Shown here in pieces: positions 36,263-43,909 of a stretch of 64,000 nt of DNA; position 1 is the stretch's first letter, and each line of letters begins with the position of its first letter. This DNA comes from an uncultured bacterium (GTDB lineage: Bacteria; Verrucomicrobiota; Kiritimatiellia; CAIKKV01): contig CALHRZ010000012.1 of the NCBI GenBank assembly GCA_938038445.1, positions 62,001 to 126,000 of the forward strand, read 5' to 3'. The notes under the pieces were generated by a model that ran no database searches, had not been told where the DNA came from, and worked only from the letters and a program-made list of their open reading frames with translations. The translations under genes were made by a program, and so were the position numbers.

Positions 36263-37399
36263 TCAGCGGAGAAAGATCAGGGTTCCACCCTTTTTCTGCG
36301 CAGGGCCATACGCAAAAAACAGATCGTTGGACGCCATGTTCAAATAGGTGGCCCAAACCCAATTCGACGACCGAGCAACCTGTTCAATCCGTACTTCATC
36401 CAAAATCCCATTGATCCGGCGGATAAATGTTGAATAGATCCACTGCCCCAAATGAAGATTCGGGTCCGCTAAGTTATAATTGATAGCCGCGTTGTAATTC
36501 GAAACCGTGACAACTTGACCGTTTTGGTAGGTGATCAGATTCGTACGATTGTAGGTCGCTGTAAAATGTGTAAACGGGCTATTGGTGTAAAAGGGAATTT
36601 CGCTGCCATACCTATCCCGGTCGAGTCCCAATGCGGATCGGATGATCGACCTGTCTGGCCAAAATTGGAAACCGAATGAAAAATAAGGACTGACGCCACT
36701 GCGCCCTTTTGAAAATGCCCAAACTGCCTCGGAAGAACTTCCTATTCCCATCGGTTTGACCCAGCAGGAAAACGTCACATGAGCCGGTTGGAGCGAAGCC
36801 GAATTCCCGCAATTCACATAATCATCCACTCCGTCAAACCGCAGCCCCTTTCCCACGGCCCCATTCGTCAACTGCCCGGCCGTCATATTCCCAAAACAGG
36901 TCCCATGATTGGTAAAGGCCGTACTGTCCCGAATTTGAGGTGCCGGATTGGTGGGCGAATGGGAAAGATGATAAACGGCTCCGAACTGGTTAGCCCATAC
37001 CGCCCCATTCGTGGTGTAAGGGGGCGCGTTTTCTCCCGATTTTCCCCAGAGGGCTTTAATCACCGTCCCGTTTGTTAACACCGGAACCCGTACCCACACC
37101 CACGACGAGCCCCCAACATCCCAAGCTTCCACTTCATAGGAAAATTCATTCGTTTCGTTCACATCAGAAAAACGAAGATCCCCGAAAGGAGGCGAAAGAA
37201 ACTGGTCATAACCAAACCCCTCCAAATGAGTTCCCAACACGACAAGCACCGGAAAATTGGTCAGCGGCTCTCCGTTGAGCCATTGGCCGGCTTGAATGGA
37301 AAGCCGATAATTCCAACCGCTGAATAACCCTGCCTGTGAAGTCGCCGCAACTCCCAAGATCACGCCCCATACCGCTCTGCTCCTGCGCCACTGCATCAT
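36263..37399 (-). CDS. Secreted DUF2341 plus LamG (concanavalin-like) domain protein
   Basis: 378 residues. Signal peptide (RSRAVWGVILGVAATSQAG) then a DUF2341 segment (GWNYRLSIQAGQWLNGEPL, NFPVLVVLG, FGDLRFSDVNETNEFSYEV), an Asn/Thr-rich stretch with GAVYHLSHSPTNPAPQIRDST, and a LamG-type beta-sandwich beginning RFDGVDDYVNCGNSASL and ending with INGILDEVRI. Function is probably adhesion or glycan binding at the cell surface; no catalytic site. A good ribosome site (GGAGGGA) lies 7 bases before the ATG. Preceded by the AT-richer intergenic region with candidate regulatory repeats. No C-terminal sorting signal recognised. Confidence 0.82.
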   Translation of the reverse strand: MMQWRRSRAVWGVILGVAATSQAGLFSGWNYRLSIQAGQWLNGEPLTNFPVLVVLGTHLEGFGYDQFLSPPFGDLRFSDVNETNEFSYEVEAWDVGGSSWVWVRVPVLTNGTVIKALWGKSGENAPPYTTNGAVWANQFGAVYHLSHSPTNPAPQIRDSTAFTNHGTCFGNMTAGQLTNGAVGKGLRFDGVDDYVNCGNSASLQPAHVTFSCWVKPMGIGSSSEAVWAFSKGRSGVSPYFSFGFQFWPDRSIIRSALGLDRDRYGSEIPFYTNSPFTHFTATYNRTNLITYQNGQVVTVSNYNAAINYNLADPNLHLGQWIYSTFIRRINGILDEVRIEQVARSSNWVWATYLNMASNDLFFAYGPAQKKGGTLIFLR

Positions 37400-37424
37400 G
37401 ATAATTCCCTCCTCACTTTGTGTT

Positions 37425-37440
37425 CGTAGCGATAGCTACG
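37425..37440. promoter_or_regulatory. Six-base-stem hairpin or operator
   Basis: CGTAGC and GCTACG flank GATA as a perfect inverted repeat between divergently read LamG and SGNH genes. It lies 25 bases upstream of the LamG gene start, so it could be in its 5' leader or be an operator. Confidence 0.35.
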
Positions 37441-37456
37441 TTCCAATGTTATGTTT

Positions 37457-37503
37457 GTACCAATTATTGCTTTTTCTTTGAGAGTTGTCAATAAAGTTGG
37501 TAC
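37457..37503. promoter_or_regulatory. Spaced inverted repeat in divergent promoter region
   Basis: GTACCAA at 37457-37463 and TTGGTAC at 37497-37503 are exact reverse complements, 33 bases apart; the flanking ATTATT and AATAAA are also near-complementary. Such a pair can be two half-sites of a looping regulator or a weak hairpin. The 106-base AT-rich stretch is otherwise out of character for this genome. Regulation of the SGNH and/or LamG gene is inferred. Confidence 0.4.
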
Positions 37504-37546
37504 AGGTGTTGTAGAGCCATTGAACGATTGCACCCTTCCCCCGGAG

Positions 37547-38656
37547 ATGGAATCCCCTAAGAGAATCTCCCCTTACGACTCGTCAATCCCATTTGACAGA
37601 TCAATCATTCTTCTTTCACAATCTTCGCGTTTGGCCGGAGAATTCGATGAAAAACGTTTCGTTTTCCCCTGCTGGTTTCAAGGCGCCGTTCCTGTCCAAA
37701 AAGGCGAGGGCTGGTGGCAACCTTGGCGTCTCCCGTTCAAACAACTTGGCCTCTTTCCCTCTCCGGAAGACCGGCTTCGAAACGCGGCTTCCCATTCGAC
37801 CGGCGTCCGACTCCGCTTCCTCACGGACGCTCGCAACATCCAGCTCCGTTACCTCCCCTCATCCGCGCAACGGATGGTGGATCTGACCCGTAAGAATGAA
37901 TTAATCACCGCCATTTCATTGCCCCCAAATTCGGATTCGGCCTGCATCGAGAACATACGCCCCAGCCGAACGCCTCTGGATCTCTGGCTTCCCCATAATG
38001 CCGCCATTCAATTGCAAGGACTGTCCCACGACGGCCGCTTCTGCCGCTCTGCGCCCGATTCCCGGCCGCGCTGGATTACCTACGGTTCTTCCCTTACCCA
38101 CTGCGTCCGCGCCCACTCGCCCTCCCGCACGTGGCCGGCCCTGGTCGCCCAGCGGCTGAACCTTCATCTGACCTGCCTGGGCTATGGCGGCCAGTGTCAC
38201 ATGGATCCGATGGCCGCTCGAATGATCCGCGACCTGTCCGCTTCCCTCATCACGCTTAAACTCGGCATCAACATGATAAGCGGCTCCTGTAACGCCCGAA
38301 CTTTCGAGCCGGGCGTGATCGGATTCGTGCGCATCCTCCGCGACCGGCACCCCCGAATCCCCATCGGCCTCATCTCGCCCCTCTGCTGCCCGCCTCATGA
38401 AACGACCGAAAACGTCGTCGGCATGACCCTGGTTCGCATGCGGGAAGCAATCGCATCCGCTGCCCGCCGGCTTCGGGCAGCCGGAGACCAGCGCCTCTTC
38501 GATTTCAACGGTCTGGACCTCTTCGATGAGGCCTTGATCCGTCAGTACGCCGACGACCTCGTCCATCCCAACGGAGACGGAATTGAAGTGTTGGGGGAGC
38601 GGTTCCTCTCCGGTGTCATGGCCCGCCTGCCGTTACCTCGTGCATGCCGCTTCTGA
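37547..38656 (+). CDS. SGNH/GDSL-family hydrolase
   Basis: 369 residues from ATG 37547. The catalytic blocks are clear in order: block I ITYGSSLTHC (Ser nucleophile), block II YGGQCHMDP (Gly), block III LKLGINMISG (Asn), block V ADDLVHPNGDG (Asp-x-x-His). An N-terminal beta-domain of about 150 residues precedes the hydrolase, resembling the two-domain SGNH esterases that deacetylate polysaccharides. No signal peptide from this start. Earlier in-frame start codons such as ATG 37451 exist, but would place the candidate regulatory repeat inside the gene. Likely a carbohydrate acetyl esterase; substrate not known. Confidence 0.78.
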   Translation: MESPKRISPYDSSIPFDRSIILLSQSSRLAGEFDEKRFVFPCWFQGAVPVQKGEGWWQPWRLPFKQLGLFPSPEDRLRNAASHSTGVRLRFLTDARNIQLRYLPSSAQRMVDLTRKNELITAISLPPNSDSACIENIRPSRTPLDLWLPHNAAIQLQGLSHDGRFCRSAPDSRPRWITYGSSLTHCVRAHSPSRTWPALVAQRLNLHLTCLGYGGQCHMDPMAARMIRDLSASLITLKLGINMISGSCNARTFEPGVIGFVRILRDRHPRIPIGLISPLCCPPHETTENVVGMTLVRMREAIASAARRLRAAGDQRLFDFNGLDLFDEALIRQYADDLVHPNGDGIEVLGERFLSGVMARLPLPRACRF

Positions 38657-38672
38657 GGAAGCCGCGTTCGCT

Positions 38673-40634
38673 TCAGGCCAAAACGTTCTCGAGCACAAAA
38701 ACGTCCCACGCACTCCAACAAAGCAAATCCTTGCCTTGCACAAAAAAATTCCCAAGGTGAGGACTGTCGGCCAAAACCCGCAGCCGGGCCGGTTTCCGCA
38801 TGTTCCATAGTTCAATACGATCCCCGATTCGAAGGACAAACCGCCCGGGACGTCCAGCAAATTGAATCTGCCCATTCCATTCCAAAACCTCCTGAAGATC
38901 CTCTCGTAGGGGGGGACGAGGAGCTTTCCCCTCAAGGATAAACCAGCGAAGGGAAGCCCCCTCACCCGAAATCCTGCAAACGCCGAGCCAGCAGTCTCCC
39001 CCGAGCGGTCCCGCGATCTGGGTTTCCCACGTGCCTTCCGCTCCTTCCCATACACCCCGGGGTTCCAAGGTGTCGGCATCCAGTAACGCCATCTGGCTAA
39101 GGTCGGCGGTGGGAGGAACGCTTTGGCAGTCGGCATGAATGGTCGTGCCGCACCACAGCGCATTCCGTTTTCGATCGAAGCAAAGACTCCGAATCTGCTG
39201 ATCGGGCAAGGGATTATCCCGGTAACGGGCTTCACCCGTCCGAGTGTCGTAACGGATCAGAATGCTTCCCAAATGACCATAGTGATGGCTGCAAGCGTAC
39301 CAGATCCGGCGGCCATCATCTGCCGCCGCCACCGGCCGCATCGCCGCCGGATGAGCCGCCACCACCCGAGGGTTTTCGGGAAATCGAGGCGTTTTCGCGG
39401 GATCATATTCCATAAGTTCGCCGCCCGTGTAGGCCGCCAAATAGACACGCCCCCGAAGGTTCCATACCTTCAAAATCTCTCCCCCGCCGGGTGCCGCCGC
39501 GCCGCAATCCACCCCTCGGCGGGTCCGCAAGTTCGTCTCCCAAAATCGCTGCGTAATGAAGGGCGTCCCCAAAATCCGATCCCGATCAATCCGTATCACA
39601 CAATCCGCTGGCTGCACCGAATCGGTCGGAAGACGTCGCGTACATTCCAACGCACCGCTCGCCCGTTCAATCCGATAAAACTCCCCGTCCTTTGAAACCC
39701 CAATCAAACGCCCAGTTTCCGATACGGCAACATTGTGGTAACTCAGCCCCGGCCACGACCCCAGAGTCTGTTCCTCACCGGTTGTGAGGTTCCACCGCCG
39801 AAAGACGGATGTGCCCAACGTCACACCAATCGCTTCACCCCCCCGACGGGCAAACCACGTCGCATCGTCACGGGACGGACGGGGACCTTCCTCCAAGCGG
39901 GACTCCCTGGGATTCCACCACCCCAGCCGGGGAAGAAATACCCGATGCCGCTCATCCTGCAACAACCGGCAATAAAGTCCCCCCTCCCCGTGGAGGTCGA
40001 GCGACGGACAAATCGAATGAATAACGAACGAATCCTCCCACGGCGTCCATCGAACAAAGCTCAGCCCGGGACATTGGAGTTCAAAGGTCCAGCTTCCATC
40101 CCCATTGTAAAAGTGCGTGCGCTGATAGTGATCCAATGTGGAAAGTTCGGCAATGCGGACCGTCTGACGGCGGCGAATGTCGAAAACAATCGCCATCGTG
40201 CGAGGCGGTGGAAAGGCAATCGCGCAGAGTTTTCCCGTTGCCGCATCATACGCCATGCCGGCAAACGTCAAAGCGGACGGAGCCCCTGTCTCGAAATATT
40301 CGTAGCGGCCACGCTTCAAATCGAGCCGCGTCATCGTGGCAAGATTCCCACAGAGCCACAACTCCTCCGGCCCCGTTTGTACCGCGCTGTAGAACCCCGG
40401 ATGGCGAAACGAGCCGGCCGGATGGAGCCGGCACTCCCCCCACTCGTCCACCACAACCCCCAGCGAACCAAATGCCCCATTGAAACTACTGATCCAAAAC
40501 CGTTCCCGTCCGTTCATCCCCGGCGAAAGACGTAAAAGGGGCGTATTCACAAACGGGTCGCGCACGAAAGGAATAGGGGCGGAACGGGGCTTCCGGCCTG
40601 GCCAGCGAATTACCGGACGGGGAGGAATTTTCAT
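38673..40634 (-). CDS. Beta-propeller protein of unknown function, no signal peptide
   Basis: 653 residues from ATG 40634. The whole chain reads as WD40/YVTN-like blades, with repeated patterns such as RIWYACSHHYGHLGSILIRYD, TGEARYRDNPLPDQQIRSL and EDSFVIHSICPSLDLHG, and no membrane segment or export signal. Such proteins can bind ligands or partner proteins; no active site was identified. It starts 16 bases after the stop of a bile-acid-symporter-type transporter gene on the same strand, so the two probably share a transcript with phosphomannomutase and the YajD-type gene further upstream. Separate from the exported propeller of the eight-gene locus and not obviously close to it. Confidence 0.7.
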   Translation of the reverse strand: MKIPPRPVIRWPGRKPRSAPIPFVRDPFVNTPLLRLSPGMNGRERFWISSFNGAFGSLGVVVDEWGECRLHPAGSFRHPGFYSAVQTGPEELWLCGNLATMTRLDLKRGRYEYFETGAPSALTFAGMAYDAATGKLCAIAFPPPRTMAIVFDIRRRQTVRIAELSTLDHYQRTHFYNGDGSWTFELQCPGLSFVRWTPWEDSFVIHSICPSLDLHGEGGLYCRLLQDERHRVFLPRLGWWNPRESRLEEGPRPSRDDATWFARRGGEAIGVTLGTSVFRRWNLTTGEEQTLGSWPGLSYHNVAVSETGRLIGVSKDGEFYRIERASGALECTRRLPTDSVQPADCVIRIDRDRILGTPFITQRFWETNLRTRRGVDCGAAAPGGGEILKVWNLRGRVYLAAYTGGELMEYDPAKTPRFPENPRVVAAHPAAMRPVAAADDGRRIWYACSHHYGHLGSILIRYDTRTGEARYRDNPLPDQQIRSLCFDRKRNALWCGTTIHADCQSVPPTADLSQMALLDADTLEPRGVWEGAEGTWETQIAGPLGGDCWLGVCRISGEGASLRWFILEGKAPRPPLREDLQEVLEWNGQIQFAGRPGRFVLRIGDRIELWNMRKPARLRVLADSPHLGNFFVQGKDLLCWSAWDVFVLENVLA

Positions 40635-40650
40635 GGCGTTTTCTTTCGGT

Positions 40651-41631
40651 TTAAAGGACCACTGGGTACGACAAGCGGCGCCGAAGAACAATCGCGCACG
40701 CCGAATCCAATAGGAGTTGGGAGATATGAAACACGACACAGACAACGGTCGCGGAAGAAAGCATCGCTGAATACGGCGTGGCGATTCCAAGCGCCGCGAG
40801 AGCCGTTAAAGCCAACGGAAGCGTTTTTTGGGATGCAACAAAGAATAGCGCGACTCGCTCCTGGAAGGAAGCGCTTAATACCTTGCCGACGACTGCGGCA
40901 GCCCCCATCAGCAGAAGATGAACCGAAACGGTCGCGCCTAGAATCTGCAGAAAATCCAATGTTCGAAGACCGCGCAAAGCCTCGGTCTGCACACTGACGG
41001 GCATGAAGACCACCAGCGCGACGCAAAGAGAAGGAACAAGGTCCAGCCACGCAGGGAACAAACGCCCCCGCCGAAAAAACTGAAACAGCCGGCCCACAAG
41101 AAGGGGGAGCAAAACGAGTCCGGCCACCCGCCGCGCAAAGAGTCCAAGGGGAAAGGAAAGATGAACCCCCAGCCGCAGGGTCCACGCAAGTGTCAGAGGC
41201 ATGATCGCAAGACCGGCAAAAGTAAGAAGCAATGTCAGGAAGAGGGCTAAAAAAACATCCCCCTCGGCACTTTCGGTCACGACCATACCCGAACTAAGAG
41301 TCGGGGGCACACAACTCATCGCCAACAGACCGAGAAGAACCCCTCCATGCATCCGCCACGCAACCGCAAGGGCAAGCCCCACAAGGGGACCCAGCAAAAG
41401 ATTGATGACCACAGCGGAAATCGCAAGGGGAATCCAACGGCGAGGAATGTGCCACTGCGCCCATTGAAGACGCAACCCATAAACGAAAAACAGGACCACG
41501 ATTGCCCAGGATTGAACGGAAAGCCCTATCCTATTCCGGCGTTCCAACCATGCGCCTACGCCGGGAAAAAGAAATCCCGCCGCCACCGCAGCCAGAAGGA
41601 ACACCGGTAACATCGCGCCGCGAAGTTTCAC
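40651..41631 (-). CDS. Bile acid:sodium symporter-like (SBF/YfeH type) transporter
   Basis: 326 residues with about ten membrane helices. SCVPPTLSSGMVVTESAEG matches the crossover region with conserved Pro-Thr and Glu of the SBF-like family, and SQKTLPLALTALAALG the second crossover. These families carry organic anions using sodium, but most bacterial members are uncharacterised. The ATG lies 10 bases after the phosphomannomutase stop. No substrate-specific motif is visible. Confidence 0.85.
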   Translation of the reverse strand: MKLRGAMLPVFLLAAVAAGFLFPGVGAWLERRNRIGLSVQSWAIVVLFFVYGLRLQWAQWHIPRRWIPLAISAVVINLLLGPLVGLALAVAWRMHGGVLLGLLAMSCVPPTLSSGMVVTESAEGDVFLALFLTLLLTFAGLAIMPLTLAWTLRLGVHLSFPLGLFARRVAGLVLLPLLVGRLFQFFRRGRLFPAWLDLVPSLCVALVVFMPVSVQTEALRGLRTLDFLQILGATVSVHLLLMGAAAVVGKVLSASFQERVALFFVASQKTLPLALTALAALGIATPYSAMLSSATVVCVVFHISQLLLDSACAIVLRRRLSYPVVL

Positions 41632-41641
41632 CGCGTTTCTC

Positions 41642-42991
41642 TCACCGTCGGCTCGACTCGCTGCTTTTCGCCGCCCGGTGGAGAAACGTCAATACCTCGT
41701 CCCGGCGCTGCTCCATCTCCTCCGCCGTGGCGGCTTCCAAGTTGAGCCGTACCAAGGGTTCGGTATTGGAGGCTCGCACGTTAAACCACCATGTGCCGAA
41801 TTCAACCGTAACCCCGTCGAGTTCAATAATTCGGCCGTTTCCATAATGCGTTTTAACTGCCGCGAGCACGGCCGGAGGGTCCGGAACTTCCATGTTGATC
41901 TCGCCGCTCGCAACGTAACGCCGAAGAGGCCGGATGAGTTCGGAAAGAGGGCGATTCGCACGGGCCACCACATCCGCAACCGACAGGACGGCCATGGCGG
42001 AACTTTCCGTAAAATAATTGGCGCGAAAATAATAGTGCCCCGAAAGCTCTCCCGCAAACAGGGCATCACGATCCCGCATCTGTTGCTTGATGAAGGCGTG
42101 CCCGACCCGGCACATCACCGGTTCCCCCCCGTTTTCCCGGATCACTTCGGGCACAGAATGACTGCTCCGAAGATCATAAAGAATAGGGCCTTTCTGCGTC
42201 TGAAGCACGCTCTGCGCCATGAGCGCCGTCATCAGGTCCATCGGAACAATCTCTCCCCGTTCATCCACAAACCCCACCCGGTCCGCGTCCCCATCGAATG
42301 CAACCCCAAACGCATACGCACCGGAGCGAACCTTCTGCCGGAGCGCCTCGAGCGTCTCGGCCTTCAAGGGGTTCGCCTCATGGTTTGGAAATGTGCCGTC
42401 CAGCGTCTCAAAAAGAGCGTCCACCTCGAGAAGCCCTTCCAGAGCGCGCGCTTCAATAACCCCCATCCCATTCGCAAAATCCGCCGCGATTCGAAGCCGT
42501 TTCAAAGGCTGAATGACACAGTGAACGTGCCGAACATAAGCTGAAACGGCTTCGTAGTGGGATACCACCCCCTTAACGCGGGCAGGGGGATCGAAGGCAC
42601 CACGGTTCACAATCCGCTCGATCTCCTGGATCCCGGTGGCGCCACTGATTGGAATCGCCTGCTCGCGGCACAATTTGAACCCGTTCCATTCGCCCGGATT
42701 GTGAGACGCCGTGATCATGAGACTTCCATCGGCTTTCAAATAGCCGTTGGCAAAATACGAGAGGGGGGTCGAGCAGAGGCCAAGGCTGATCACGTCGCAC
42801 CCCTGGCCGGTCAGCCCATCCGCCAGCGCTTCAAAAAGAGGTCGGGAATGCGGCCGCATGTCCATGCCCGCCACAACACGTTTCGGCTTCAAAAATGTGG
42901 CGAAAGCGCGGCCAATCTTCCGAGCCATCTCCTCGGTCAAGGTCGTTCCATAAATACCGCGAATATCATACGCCTTAAAGATTCCCGCCAT
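41642..42991 (-). CDS. manB: Phosphomannomutase/phosphoglucomutase
   Basis: 449 residues. Interconverts mannose-1-P and mannose-6-P, or glucose phosphates, supplying nucleotide-sugar synthesis. The phosphoserine loop ITASHNPGEWNGFK gives Ser96; the metal loop AFDGDADRVGF and the sugar loop AGELSGHYYFR are present; the C-terminal phosphate-binding SNTEPLVRLNLEA is present. All four domains of the alpha-D-phosphohexomutase family fit the length. The ATG is preceded by AAGGAGC, and the reading overlaps the end of the YajD-type gene by 17 bases. Mannose versus glucose preference cannot be decided by eye. Confidence 0.93.
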   Translation of the reverse strand: MAGIFKAYDIRGIYGTTLTEEMARKIGRAFATFLKPKRVVAGMDMRPHSRPLFEALADGLTGQGCDVISLGLCSTPLSYFANGYLKADGSLMITASHNPGEWNGFKLCREQAIPISGATGIQEIERIVNRGAFDPPARVKGVVSHYEAVSAYVRHVHCVIQPLKRLRIAADFANGMGVIEARALEGLLEVDALFETLDGTFPNHEANPLKAETLEALRQKVRSGAYAFGVAFDGDADRVGFVDERGEIVPMDLMTALMAQSVLQTQKGPILYDLRSSHSVPEVIRENGGEPVMCRVGHAFIKQQMRDRDALFAGELSGHYYFRANYFTESSAMAVLSVADVVARANRPLSELIRPLRRYVASGEINMEVPDPPAVLAAVKTHYGNGRIIELDGVTVEFGTWWFNVRASNTEPLVRLNLEAATAEEMEQRRDEVLTFLHRAAKSSESSRR

Positions 42992-43391
42992 GGGCTTGCT
43001 CCTTCGGGGGTTCGTTCTTCCGATTCGAGTTCAAAAGTGTATCGAGCCCGGCAAACGGACTGCCAAGAGAAGCGGAAGGGCGTGAGGACGAAGGCTCGGC
43101 CCGCGCCATTGCCCGGGCCGTTAACTCCTTCTCGTGCTCATGGTCATGACAGTAAATGCACAGCAATTCCCAATTGCTGCCGTCGGGGGGATTGTTTCGA
43201 AAATTGTGGTCCTTGTGGTGTACGGTCAACTCCCGCAGCCGTTTGCCTTCAAACGATCGGCCGCAACTCGCGCACACGTGGGGCAGAATTTTAAGCGCTT
43301 GCGCCCGGTAGCCCGCCGCTCGCGCCGCAGCCTCTCGCCGCAACTCGTCCATCAGCCGTTGCCGCCGCTCCTCCGCTGTTTCCTTCGTCAT
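42975..43391 (-). CDS. yajD: YajD-type HNH domain protein
   Basis: 138 residues. Zinc ligands Cys40 and Cys43 (VCASCGRSF) and Cys78 and Cys81 (LCIYCHDHEH) frame an HNH metal finger with LTVHHKDHNFRNNPPDGSN in between, a strong match for the small YajD HNH family. Family role is unknown; nuclease activity is presumed from the HNH His residues. An alanine- and arginine-rich N-terminal helix and a low-complexity Ser/Pro-rich tail flank the finger. The tail runs 17 bases into the phosphomannomutase gene. Confidence 0.85.
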   Translation of the reverse strand: MTKETAEERRQRLMDELRREAAARAAGYRAQALKILPHVCASCGRSFEGKRLRELTVHHKDHNFRNNPPDGSNWELLCIYCHDHEHEKELTARAMARAEPSSSRPSASLGSPFAGLDTLLNSNRKNEPPKEQAHGGNL

Positions 43392-43478
43392 CGCCTTCCC
43401 TCGACCTCACAATCCGCCTTGTTGTCTTCTTTCTCTTAGCATACCGGTTTTGTCCAATAACCTCAACCGAGAGCAACA

Positions 43479-43582
43479 ACTTCCTTGGGGTCTGACCTCA
43501 ACATTCAACAATCTCTCTTTTGCGGACCGTACTTCCTTGGGGTCTGACCTCAACATTCAACAATCTCTCTTTTGCGGACCGT
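43479..43582. repeat. Two perfect tandem copies of a 52-base unit with hairpin-forming start
   Basis: Copies span 43479-43530 and 43531-43582 and are identical by eye. Each begins with a near-palindrome, TTGGGGTC then T then GACCTCAA, that would fold into a hairpin with one G-T pair, as REP-like elements and ends of some transposons do. No spacer lies between the copies, so it is not a CRISPR. Confidence 0.85.
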
Positions 43583-43594
43583 GAGTCCAGCCCT

Positions 43595-43771
43595 CTAATG
43601 TGGAGCGCGGATACGGTTCGCCCCGCTCTGCGGAATCCCTTCCCATGACTGCATCCGCTTGCACGCCTTCCGTACAGCCCGATTAAACTTTCCGGCCGCA
43701 GCCTTGACCCCATGCTCCTTGGCGTACGGGCTTGTGATGCAATCCGCCGGACTCAAACCTGCCCAACCATT
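43595..43771 (-). pseudogene. C-terminal remnant of an unidentified gene
   Basis: Between a TAA at 43772-43774 and a TAG at 43595-43597, the minus strand reads 58 residues with convincing composition, including SPYAKEHGVKAAAGKFNRA and ending SWEGIPQSGANRIRAPH. No start codon with a ribosome site is available, and the next upstream codon is a stop, so this is the tail of a broken gene. I do not recognise the family. Its stop lies 12 bases from the tandem repeat, suggesting that both belong to the same decayed element. Confidence 0.5.
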
Positions 43772-43909
43772 TTATCCGAACAAGAAAGATTCCATGTTCC
43801 TTTGCGTGTTCCATCATCGGACAAACACGGGCTTGACCGGTTCCATTACACGCTCCTACAATCCCCGCAGAATCTCCTTTCCCAATATTCTCTCTCGGGT
43901 ACTCCCCCC

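Larger units (their letters stand above)
43392..43909. other. 518-base intergenic region with repeat and coding remnant
   Basis: Holds a perfect tandem repeat (43479-43582) and, on the minus strand, a short C-terminal coding remnant (43595-43771). No full gene was seen. The start of the heparinase-like gene at its right end has no recognisable ribosome site. The region looks like the site of a decayed mobile or duplicated element. Confidence 0.6.

Noticed and set aside
35578-36414. 278-codon plus-strand open frame in the GH95-like gene
   Set aside because: Antisense to a recognised family, low-complexity composition.
43479-43582. CRISPR-like repeat
   Set aside because: Two copies touch without spacers and no cas gene is near.
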